Of a stretch of 64,000 nt of DNA, positions 38,801 through 51,200 are shown in pieces; positions within the stretch are counted from its first letter, which is position 1, and each line of letters begins with the position of its first letter. The stretch lies in contig CM022672.1 of NCBI GenBank assembly GCA_012295275.1, positions 28,499,972 to 28,563,971 of the forward strand, read 5' to 3'. The position numbers were made by a program, and so were the translations under genes. This stretch comes from Chrysomallon squamiferum. Taxonomy: Eukaryota > Mollusca > Gastropoda > Neomphalida > Peltospiridae. The notes under the pieces are model-generated. The model made no database searches and was not told where the DNA came from. It saw nothing but the letters and a program-made list of their open reading frames with translations.

Positions 38801-39224
38801 TTAGATTATAAAAAATAAAAATTAAATATAAATGTATATTATATTGAAACAGTTTATAAATATGCTATATTTTTATTCAAAACTTTAGAGGTCTGATTTA
38901 TTTTTGAAAATGTGTTCAGCAAGCCCTAGCATAACTGTGTCACTTTTGCTAACCTTTAAGACTCATAATATTTTTCTACAAAATGTAATTGCTTACAAAA
39001 AATCTTAATATGATTTGGTCAGTGATCAGTACAAATGTTCAATAGTCATATAAACAATCAAAGGCAACAAAAATCAAATTACAGCTGCTTTTTAAATGCT
39101 TCATAATGCATCCTGAATATACTGAACCTCCTGGTTAATCAAATAATAAGCAGGAGTTTAAGTTGTAAAATCATTCACTGTTTTATAATCACAAAAGAAA
39201 AACTTAATTTTTTTTAGGAGTGAA
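32840..39224. other. Convergent intergenic region (3' UTRs of two genes)
   Basis: It contains the 3' UTR of the ankyrin/SOCS gene at its left end and of the Neuralized gene at its right end. No other coding region is recognised; plus-strand frames at 34156-34416 and 37152-37343 look like chance. AATAAA motifs are too frequent to place the poly(A) sites. Simple repeats include ATT at 34350-34390, TA at 36217-36230 and purine-rich A/G at 38395-38428. Confidence 0.6.
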
Positions 39225-42200
39225 TCATGACCTATATGTTTTGATGACATCTATTATAGGCTGACGACAGATTGGACAAAGTCCACCTTTCTGCTCCTTC
39301 ACTGCCATGGCACAGCCATAGCACATACACATGTGACCACATGTATAGAGAACACAGTTCACAGCTTCTTCACAACAAACTTTACACTCATTCCTCTCAT
39401 CCAGTGGCAAATTGTCTTTATTTGAATCCACTTGTGTTGCTGGCATAGACACTGCATGTTGTGATACTGTTGGCAATGTAGGTGAAGCTGCCATTGTAGG
39501 TGAGAGGGGTGTTTGAGAAGCTGGAACACTAATGCTTCTGAAAATTTGCTGTGTTGATGGTGGAGGTGGTCTTGGTGGTGGTGTGTCTGGCAACGTGTTT
39601 GGAGACCGAGGAGGGAGAGACACAGTGAGTGCTGGATAATCAGATGTAGACCGTGATCGCGGCATGCCAGGTCGAGTAGAAATACTTGAAGAATTGGCAG
39701 CTCCTGTAAAAATATAAACAATATCATCTCTTGCATGTAATTTTATGCAATATTTACAATAGTCTGAAAAATATAATTACCTCAAAGAAAACTGAATTTA
39801 GTTGGCTACTTTACTTTATAACAAAATAGTTCAATATAGATTACATGTGTATTTTGTGTTATTTTTAATAATATCAATAACAATAATAATAATTTTTACC
39901 TGCATATAATTTTATTTAGCTTGCCTGAGAAAAGAAAAAAAAAGAAGGAAATGGTTCGAATTTGGGCATTTGTTGAAAAAGAGCCATCATTCTGTCACAT
40001 GATGGTGATTATTATTTATAAACAGTGCTTTTATTATTCAAAATATTTATTTCACAAACAGTCAAACCAAAAGAAAACATTTATTACATACCAAGCAGTT
40101 TGACTTTTTGCACATTGCCATACACATCAAAGAAGGCCCATAGTGGCAGAGTTCTGTCAACATGCATCAGTGTGGATACCTTGTGATTGTTACGTGAATA
40201 TCTCACTTCACCTGAAACCACAAAAACATCATCAGAGTAAATTTTATATAGAAATATGCTGGTGAGGAGAGGTGCTGCAACTAATAATGTTTCAGTCCTG
40301 CCAGATCTATAGAGACTGAAATATATCTTGGTTTGTATGCACTGTGTTTGTGTGTGTGCATGTGTATGTGTGTGTGTGCATTTTTTATAGATAAAACTGT
40401 GTGCATGTTAAAAGCCTTGAAAATTTCTATGGCATAAGTGAAGTAAAATTAATAATTAAAAGAATGAAGAATTTTTTTTTTTTTTTTTAAATAATATTAA
40501 TAAAAACATAAAAATGAACATAATGAAAGAATAAACTCCCAAGCCATGTTCTTTTTGTTCTTTTTGTTATTATTATAATTCTTTTATTTCTTTCTTTAAA
40601 AAAAAAAAATTAGAATCAAGGCAGTTGAGAAATGTTTTATAATTCAAGATAATTTATTATATGGTTTATATATACAATCAAGGACCACCCAAACAGTGAG
40701 AAAAGAAACTCCCTGCCTACCAGCTCACTTTTTTTAGCAGCAAGGATCTTTTATACGAGCCATCTTAAAAATAGAGTAATACTTACCACTGTCTTTGTTT
40801 TAGCCTGATATAAATTTACTGGTATTTTACAACCTATATTCAAAGAAACTATCATTTCATTTGGTTTTTTAATTATTAATTTACTTAAAATTTTTAAATT
40901 ATTCTATTATTAAGAAAATATTTAGTAGATTTAACTATTTTTAATCTGATAATTTATTAATATATTTTTTTATTATCTATTTAAAAACCGTTATTTCGTT
41001 TAGAAAAATACAAGAAGTTAAATAAAATGATATTTATTAATGAAAGTGTGACAAAGATTGCTAATATTGTCTTTAGACCTAAATATTTATGAAACTGTGT
41101 TTCAGTAAATATATTTCTTTTCTACTATAGAGGTTGAAACTTTGTTCTTGCTGTTTTCTCAGTTGTTTTGGTACAGTAATTAGTTACTGTAATATGATGT
41201 CAGTAACAGCATATTAGCTCAATACAGATAACTTTAAACTTATATTATCAGGTTTTAGTTAACTGATTCTGCTTTTTAAATTAGTTTACATGAAAACATT
41301 AGATATTTACTTGATTTATTTTCTTTTGTATTATTACAAAATGTTTTGTGAATTAATACATAACTTAAACTGTATTTTCTGTTGATTTGTTATTTATCTA
41401 ATGGATGAAGGTAGTATTATACAATTAAATCACTGTCTGAGTTTGAATTCACTAATCTGCCATAGTGACTGTAAACACCTACATCACCTAGTGATAATAA
41501 GCACTGAGACAAAACAATTGGTTAAATGGCTTCTCATAGCTTTGCTTGCAGTACATAAAATGGAAGAAGCTGATTACATAATAATGTTCACTGAATTAAA
41601 TAACACACACATTACAACTTACCATGATAAGAATGGTGTCGAGTGAATCTGAAATTTGAACTTTCTGATTCTTCCATGTTAAAAAGTTGTTTAGAACTTA
41701 AAAACTGACAAATTCGGTGAAAATTTCTTAATTGCTAAACACAAATCCAAAGTTAAGAAAGAACTGATTACATCAGTCTGGAGTATGGGGGATTCAGCCT
41801 TGGAATCAGAAAAAATCCCCCCCCCCCAAAAAGCTATATTATCCTGTCTTCAGGCAGACACATCTGCTTCTGTGTTTCCCATAAAATATTTATCAGTACC
41901 TGGCAGCAGATAGACTGTACCCAAGGCAATGCTAACATTTCTTTAAGGCAAAATGCCAAATATTCATTGTAGAAAAAAATATGACGTTTCTTTAGTTTGG
42001 CTAATGTGCATATGTGTGTCTGTGTATGTGTATGTGTACATGTGTGCATATGTATTTTCAAATTATAAAATGAAATAAACAATGATATATTTGTTATTGT
42101 ATATAAATATGCTTGAATAAGCTCTTTTGGAATATATAAACTGCAGATAGAGATTTTACTTTTTAAATGATTTTCTGAAAAAAGTTAAATATTTGATTTT

Positions 42201-45200
42201 ACAACACAGAAACAATGCTCACATATCACAGCACTTTGGAAAATTGCTACCAAATTACCTTAAGTCTTTAAACATATATATTTATATTTTTATTTTTAAT
42301 CTTAAAAACTTCCTTTTCATCAAACCAAAAACATAGTATTTAACTATGGGAAAAAGGAAAGAACCATTTAAAAACAAAACATCATGAAAATGTTATTTTA
42401 ATACTACAAGATATTCTTATATATAAGAAGCCTATAAAACTTTATTTCAATCTGATGGACAGTTTTGATTATATTTGCAATAATTAATCTCATCATGTGA
42501 GCTGATGAAAAAAAATAAGAGTTACGTAATGAGATGTGATGCCACTTGAGTTGAATGCAATGTGCTTAGCATGGCTGCAGAGGGCAATATCAACAGCTGT
42601 GAGTATTAACAGTGGTATCAGAAAAATAATCAGTTTCCCCCCTACCATTTTGTTTTTTCAATATACAGTAGAAATAAATACAAAGAGTAAGTGTGTTTGG
42701 ACACGACTCGTCAAACTAAATTGGGAAAATGTTTAAAAATAGGCAATTGAGAAAACCCAAATTATAAATATTAAATATAGAAATATGAAGATTATTGCTT
42801 TCACTACAATTTAAAAATATATGTTTTGACTGTTACTCTGTAAATAATATATAAACAAGTAAATACTTTCACAATTTACAACAGTTAGCTACAGTTTAAA
42901 AACAAGTTAACATCTATCAGTTATATATTCTGTGCATGTTTGTATTTAATCCCAGCTTTAGAAAGCTAGGTATGAGAAATGTAATAAACATATTATTATT
43001 ATTATTATTAATTTGATTAAAAAATTATTAATTAAAAATGAAGACATTGAATATATTTTGTTTCCACTTCACACAAAGTATAACTGCAGAAGCCAATATT
43101 TCAATGCCACTATAACATGCATGTGAAGAGGTTTTACACAACAAATATGGGTAAGTCTAGACAAATTGTCTGCTAGAATTCCCAGAGCCAGAGCAACAAA
43201 ATTAGCAGATGATCTTAAAATACACAACACTTTTGTAAGGCATTACACTTTACCTGGCCAATTTCCATACTCTACCACTTCTCTTTCAAAAACCCAAACA
43301 TCATCATCCTATTATTGTAAATAATGCACCATCCAAACATAAACAAATTCATCACTGATTCAGACACACTGCACCTAATCATAGACTATAAAATCAACAT
43401 ACTAAAGAATGATTGATCCTTTGTTTATCGTAATCTACTTGGATCTTTAAGGATCTGTTGCACTTTACTGAGGCATTACAGTCGACAAGCTTTATAAAAA
43501 ATATAATTTCTTCTACTTTTTTAATGATACCTTTATGATTATCTTCATAATTATAAAAAAACCACCAATGAAATATGCTTTGTTTAAACAGTCAAAAGTA
43601 TATAATCTGAAGCCTGCGGAAGGAAGTAATTTTCACATTGCTGTATTGATTAGTCATTTTAAAAATTATCACCCTGTTAATTTATAACAACTGGTTTTCA
43701 GAAGTGAGCCACCGAAAAATCTAGCTCCACTGCATCCAGCCAACTGTTTCCCTGTGATATCACCAAAGGATATTTAGATTTAGTCTACAATAGATTAATG
43801 TTGGATACAGACAGTTCTTTTGAATGCTATTCATTAATTGGGATAACTGATATAATTCTTAAATAAAATTGTTAACTGCTTCCATTATCAAGTTGGCTAA
43901 ACTTCAGCAAATTTCTGGAGTGTTCTAACACATTTTGGTGCACCTATATACAGTGTGGATATTTACCATTGTTGAATACTTATTTCTATTTTGTATGTGT
44001 CTGTGTGTGTATGTATATATATACTAAGATTATAATTTCTTTAGAAACAAAATCTTTTTATTATTATTTCACTATCGAGTAGAAATGTTAACTAGTGTAA
44101 ATAATTTAGTTAACTGTTGAAAATAATCATTGGTTACTGCAGACAATGAAAGAAAACTCAGTATTCAAAAGTGCCTCTATTTTTGGTCTGCCATTATTAT
44201 GAACTATTTTTCTGACTTTTGAGTGCTTGACTTATTCTCTGTTTCAATTCCTATCTTAATAAAAAATTGCATGAATGGAAAATTTGAAGTCTCATCTTTC
44301 ACAAATATTACCTTGTATTGTAAAAAAGAAAATATTTATTTCAATCAGAAGTGTCTTGGGGTAGTGGCAAGCTCATTATATTTTGTGAACATTGCTAGGC
44401 TCTAAGAACTTTCTTCATAAAAACAGCTTCAACCAAACAAAAGTTTGATATTTGAGGTTCATTTGTGTATCTAACATGAATGTTTTTGCCATCCAAAAGT
44501 GTAGTAAACCTTGATGTAAAAAATTGTTAAAAGTCTTTTAAGTATATCTAAGCAAGGGATTCCTTTCAAAAACAAATGATTGAAAAGTGAAATATTTCCT
44601 TTTGAAAATAGAAAGATTTGAAGCTTAACACCTTCGATGCTGAATGATGGATATCTCCACAATGCAGTATGTATACAATAAGGTGCTGAATGACGGTGAC
44701 CTCCATCATGCTTTTAAAATTGCCATGCATTAGTGATGTGACTTACAGTGCTGTCATAGGCAATTACTGATCTACTATGGGCTTTCCTGGCATTCAGAAA
44801 ATCATGGCGAGTACAAGCAGAAACTTGTTTCAATTTCGATCAAGCTGCAGAGTTGGTTGCTGGTTCAGATTCAGATTTGAGTGACTTAGATCACAAAAGT
44901 GATGAAGAAAGTTATCAGGTTCGAAATAATAATTCTGATTGTGATCTTCTTGGAAATAATAGCGTTTCATATGAATCAGAAAACAGTAGTAGTGACAGCG
45001 ACCACCCGCAAGCACACGCCCATCAGCCTGTTCCCTTTGTTTGTGGAGGGCATGGAGCTGCTAACAGGCTAATAACCCCCTAGTGAGAAACAGACAAAAT
45101 TATATATGGAGGCAAGCTATTCAGCCCTCAGTAAGTAATCAGTTTTCTTTTAATCCTGGACTGGCACCCTTGGTTGATATACAGGACAATGAAGATGCCC

Positions 45201-48199
45201 TGGCTTATATTTGCCTGGTTTTCATGCCAGATTTGTTTCATATTCTTACCACTGAGACAAATCAGTATGACGATCAATATTTTGCCAATATTGTACTTTC
45301 ACCAAAGGCTAGAGCACATAAATGGCATGCTGTCACAACTGAGGAGATGGAGGTCTACATGGGTTTGATACTGCTAACTGGTCTTGTTGATAGAAAGAGT
45401 CATCTTTCACTGTACTGGTCCAGGAAAAGTGTAATTCCACCCCATTTTTCAATAAAACTATGGCTAGAGACAGGCATCTATTGGTAAGTAAATTTTTACA
45501 CTTCATTAATAATGATATTCACCCTCAGGACTGTTCAGACAAGCTGTATAAAATATGATCAGGGTATCTGAAGACAAAGTAGAGGCAACTGCACACCCCT
45601 GGAGAACACATTTCCATAGATGAAGGCATACTAAAATGGCACGGGTGGCTCTCCTTCAGGGTCTATAACAAGGATAAACTCATCAAATACGGGATCAAAT
45701 CCTATATCCTAGCTGACTCTACCAATGCTTACTGTTGGAACATGGACATTTATGTCAGCAACGGGATGACACTCAGGGAAACAGTCCTTCATCTCCTCAG
45801 GGATACATGTTTGAATTCATGGTACTCCTTGTACATAGACAATCTGTATGGAACTAAGTGAGGAACTTCTTGACAGTCACCTGGCTGGAAGAGACAGAGA
45901 TCATGAAATGGACAATGGGGACATAGAAGTATAGACAATGGTAGGGTTATGACTGTTGTATCACATTTGTTGATAAATCATCAAGTTAATTAGGCATATC
46001 ACTTCTCAGCATTATGTTAGTTGCAGGCTGAGTGCTTGACGAGACCTTCTGAGGTTTTGAGCAGTTTATTTATTTCTGATTTATCTAAAAATGAAAAACT
46101 TAGTCAAATGACTTCAGTTTCTCAACTGTTCTTATCACCTAAAATTAGCCTTATTTGCCATTATTTACCTTTTTAACTGATTTTTCTGCAGTTGTGGCAA
46201 TGCTTTGGAAATAATATTAGAACTGATGATGGAGTAAATGTGTTTAATAAGTATTAAAAACTGCTATTTGTCAAAAGAAAAATGATGAACCCATAAAAAT
46301 GTAACATTTCAGATTTTCTAATTTATTCCTTCTAAACCTATTTCATCATCTAGATATTTTCTCTCTGATTATTTTTGTGGAGGAAACAAATGATTTTACG
46401 AACTGTGGCTTCACATATCAATATGAATGTACTTTTCAGAGTTATGAACATAATTACAATGAATACTGGTTACACATATTATGAAATAAGATTTGTCAGA
46501 GACAATCTTACTTCAGATTGGGTCATAAAAAATGAGATTTCTTCATAATGGCAAAGCTGTGCAAACTGGACCAAAAAATTAAAAATTAAAAAACTCATTA
46601 ATTCTGGATTTATCTGACAACTTTGAATTTTTTATCACAAAAATTAGGATAAAAATTATAGTTAGGAGTCAGTGAAAATTATTGTGATGGCTTTTCTGGA
46701 ATCATAAAACAACTGTTCCTTATTTGAATCAAACAATTTGCAGGTTTTAAATGGTATCCAATTAAAGTAAATAGCAATTCTGGTTTATACTTTGTTCTGA
46801 AACATCACTACCCATTTTCAGAAGCTAAATATCCAGATTAAAGAACAACAAACAGTAGGGTATTTTTTTGGCAAATCAGCCTTGCATACATGGTTTCCAG
46901 ATTAATGAAGTCTGAATTATTGTGTGATTGCTTGCATGCATGTATGTGTGCACTATAAACAATAAGAACAAAAAGAAAAAGAAAAAAATCAGTAAACAAA
47001 CTATAAGTGTGAGATTATGACTAATATTTACCTTCGTTAGTAAGGTAGAAGCTAAGTTCATCTGCTAGGTCAGGACTGCGGCACACATCTTTATTGACAA
47101 CCCAGTATTCCTGCCGATCCAGCAGCAAGTCAGAATCATCAGGCAAGTCTATGGCAGACAGTGTTGTTGGGTCACAGGCTGTAAGACCAAAAGCCAGACC
47201 TCCAATGTAAGATCGGTCAACACCAAGTATCTGTATCACAACTTTCTCACCACACCGCAGAGGTCTTGATGTAAACACATAAGCATTGCAATATTCATCA
47301 GTCAGTCTGCAGGCAACTGTATTGTCCAATGATAAACGGATATTTCTACCACATTTGTCATGAAATGTCATTGGCACAAAATTGACATCAGCATGGAAAC
47401 GGACAGGGGGCAGTGCTGCTGCAATGCTTTCATTCAGTGTGAAAGACGTAAGAGAGAAATGTTCTTGTTCTAGTGTTACTGAAGACTGAGACAGTCTTGA
47501 AGGAGAACATGTCATGTTATTCTGAGGTAACACTGGAAAAGACAAAAATAAAAAAATTGATTAAATATTTACATTCTAGATAGTTTAAATGAAAAAATAA
47601 AAAAAAATAAAAATAAAATAAAAGAACAAATTAATTCTTCTATTAATATTTAGTTTTTGTTGTAAAAAGCAATGAAACAGGAAATAATGTTAGTATCATA
47701 CTGTCAGGTTATAGGCAGTTACTTAACATATTTAGAGACAAATCACCTACTACCTACCCTGGTATTCTGCTTGTTGAAATTCAACAGCCACAGTGTTGCC
47801 ATAGATATCAAGTAATGCCCACAGTGGTGATGCTGTGTTAACACCACTGAAGAAGATACCTTTTTCCTCCCCATTCATGCCGTACATTACATCACCAGCG
47901 CGGTTTACATAGAAATGGAGATTGCACTGTGTATTAGCATATCGTTCAGACAGAGCCTGCAATTTAGAAAGTAATCATACATTACAAGCCAGACATAGTT
48001 ATGTAATAAAAAAACTGAACAAAGATAAATATATTTCAAATATCTCTTATCCAAAATCAGTTGGGACAGTAAATAGACTACATCTTATCTGTAAGAAAAA
48101 CATAAAATATATGCAAATCAAATAAAATTGAAAATATTTAGAAAATTGGTGTTTTAACATCTCCTAAATTTTAAGTATTTTGTTTTCAAGTAGCCATTT

Positions 48200-48244
<45 letters not shown>

Positions 48245-51200
48245 TACACACACACACACACACACACCACACACATATACACACCTTTGCCCAATTGCCA
48301 GGTTTATTTGTCAGATCAGGACAAGCATATCTTGGCAAATCGTGACCTCTGAGAGTTCCTGGGTCAATACTGGTAAAACCAAACCTAAGAACACCACTCC
48401 AACTTGTTGATGTTTTCACAAACTTCACATAAACTTTTTCATTGATGGCTATTGGGCGATTGCTAAAACAAATGCCTTTGCAGAAACTGTCACCTCGTTC
48501 AGCTTGCACTCTGTCCTTGGATATCTTGATGTTGTCTCCATGAGTGGTGTGAAACAGAACTAGACCATCTGGACAGAGGGAAAGCAGATCATTATGAAGT
48601 GCACCTCCTGCACAAACAAATGACAAATTATTTTACAATATAAAACAGAACTGAAAACTTGTTATGAAATTGCAGATGTTTGAATTTTTTTTGTTCAGTA
48701 TAATAAAATAAATAAAATAATAGTTTTTAACATAATATTAATATATGAATTGTGATTCTCATAATATAATCTAAAAGTTATTTATATACAAAATAAAATT
48801 AGTTACTTAAAGATTTCAACTTACTTTTCAACGATAAGTTTCAAATTTTTTTTAATTTCTATTTATACTTTTTTATCTAAAAGGAAGATAAATATGATAG
48901 TTTTATCTATGACTACTACAGAAACACCAGGAAGCAGCTATTATGGATAGTGCAGGGAATAACATGAGATGAAGGCATAAATGTTTATGGCTTTAACAGA
49001 ATTTTACTTGTAACTTCATTTTTGTAAAGCAAACAAAACAGATCAAAAGGAAATGCTGATTTTAAAATATTTACTATTTTTACCAAATAATAATACATAA
49101 TAATAAAAAACAAATTTTGAAATTTTTTAAAATCTATCTTTATCAAAAACAACTAAACATACACAAAATGTGTTTGTTTTTTTAAAATAAATATTTCATT
49201 AAAGTAACGTTTCATCATGTAAATATGCAACTATTTTTCTTTAGCAAAACAAAACAAAATAATAATTAATAAACAAACAAATTAAATTAAATTAAAACCA
49301 ACATTTTCAAGTTGTATATACAACTTCATAGTAATTGTAACAGCATCATTAGTAAAGTATTAATGAAATTATCACTGTACACCGCGCTTCAAAGTAAATT
49401 TAATAGTATTAATAAAAGCACTTGTCAAATATGTATACTCAAAAGCTTTATTTTAAAATTTTTGTGCTAATAAATAATATATAAACATATTTATAGAAAA
49501 TTTAATCAGCAGATGAATATGAAGAAGGAAAAAATATATCCTAACCATCCTAAACTGTTCAAAATAATTGTTTTAACATATAAGAAAAAATAAAAATAAA
49601 TATAGTAACAATAATAAATAATAATAAAAAAGAAAATTGTTACCTATATAGGACTTTTGTATGTATTTCCTATCTTACAAGAATTATCATAGATAACATT
49701 TTATTACAGTGTTGGTATCCAGGATCTAAAGGAAATAGCTCTGTCATTGTTTCAATGAATGAATTTATATATACATATATTTTTTTATCTAAATGCATCG
49801 AGATAATAATATTTAATGTCAGTCATTATGACATAGTAAGAAGAATTCAATATGTTAAAAAAATATAAGCTATGGTAACTAAAAATGAGGAATAAATAAA
49901 ATACAAGGCTTTCACAGAAGTACTATTTAGAAATGAATATGACACTTAATACAAGATCAATGAAAGTTACATGAACAAACACAAAATATTAAAATACATA
50001 TTTATGAAACAATAAAATGATTAAAAAGTTTTATAATGAAAAATAAAAAATGAATTAGAAATTAAAGGTAAGCTATATGAAAATTTACAACTTTTCTTAA
50101 CTTGAAGAAAATATTTTTTATTTTCATTTTACTTTGTTGTGTAAGCGCTAATTTAAACCCAAGATGTAAATCAGTTAATTATTTGTTTGTACCTGTATGT
50201 GTTTGTTTAATTATCTCCCTTCTTTCCTGTCTCATAGTATTTTGATCACTTATGTCAGTAAAATTAAGCTGCAGACTTCGATGGGTTACAGCATTATAAG
50301 CCTTACTTGGTTTTCCTTATCAGAATAAAAACAAATTACTCATAAAGTCTTTCTTGCAGTAATAAACTCACAAAAACAAAATAAAATAAACAAATAATGA
50401 CCTACTTTTCTCTATAATACAAAGAATTTGCTTTTAAAAATTTTTGCAAGATTGTTCTAAAATCACAGATTACAACATAAAAAGAAAGAGAAACCCCAAT
50501 GTGTCAAGATTATAATTTACTTCATTCATCTCTAAATGGAGCACCTGTAAGAATATTTTGTTTTGTTTTGTTTTCCTCCAGTCATGTCTCTGTGTACCTG
50601 AAATAAGCTACTTTTTAAATAAACTAATTCAACACAGACTGTAAATGCCACACAACAGCCTCCCAGACAAATATTCTCACAACTGAAGCAGTAGGATTTT
50701 CTACTCCACTAGCAGTGGAAAAAACAGAACTAGACTGGTTCTCTGTTCCTATCTGCTGCCACAGTATAAAAACCTGTATGTGTTGTATCTGTGGTAGTTT
50801 TTTTTTTAACTAAAATGGTTTATTCATGTGTATATAGAGGTAACATTACAAGCAGAAATGTCTTATAATTAGTGGGGATTAGAAAGAAAGTGAATGAGAA
50901 AAGCTTTTAAGAAATATCTTCAAAATGTATGATCTGAGGAAAACCAGATTTGAGTTATGCTTACAATTTATGCCATTTGTTACAAATGTATTTATACTTT
51001 GATAAACATTGATAATAGAAAAACTAAAATGTATTTAGACAATAGCTCATTTTAAGTTATTAAAGTCATCTTATGGTTGTATGAAGAAATTGTAGGAATA
51101 CTCTTTCCAAGTAGCTGGTTTATTTGCTTCTCTACTATTAATAAATAGCAGTAACATAATGAACCTGTGAAGATGCATATTTTCCTTTTCATATTTAGAA

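Noticed and set aside
43090-43800. Possible retroelement coding traces in the Neuralized intron
   Set aside because: Some stretches read protein-like on the plus strand, but no conserved block could be tied to a family, so I did not annotate it.
48186-48284. Extension of the Neuralized exon through CA/TA repeats
   Set aside because: The frame stays open only because of repeat-coded Cys/Val/Ile/Tyr; a GT donor at 48284 with correct phase into the next exon is the better reading.
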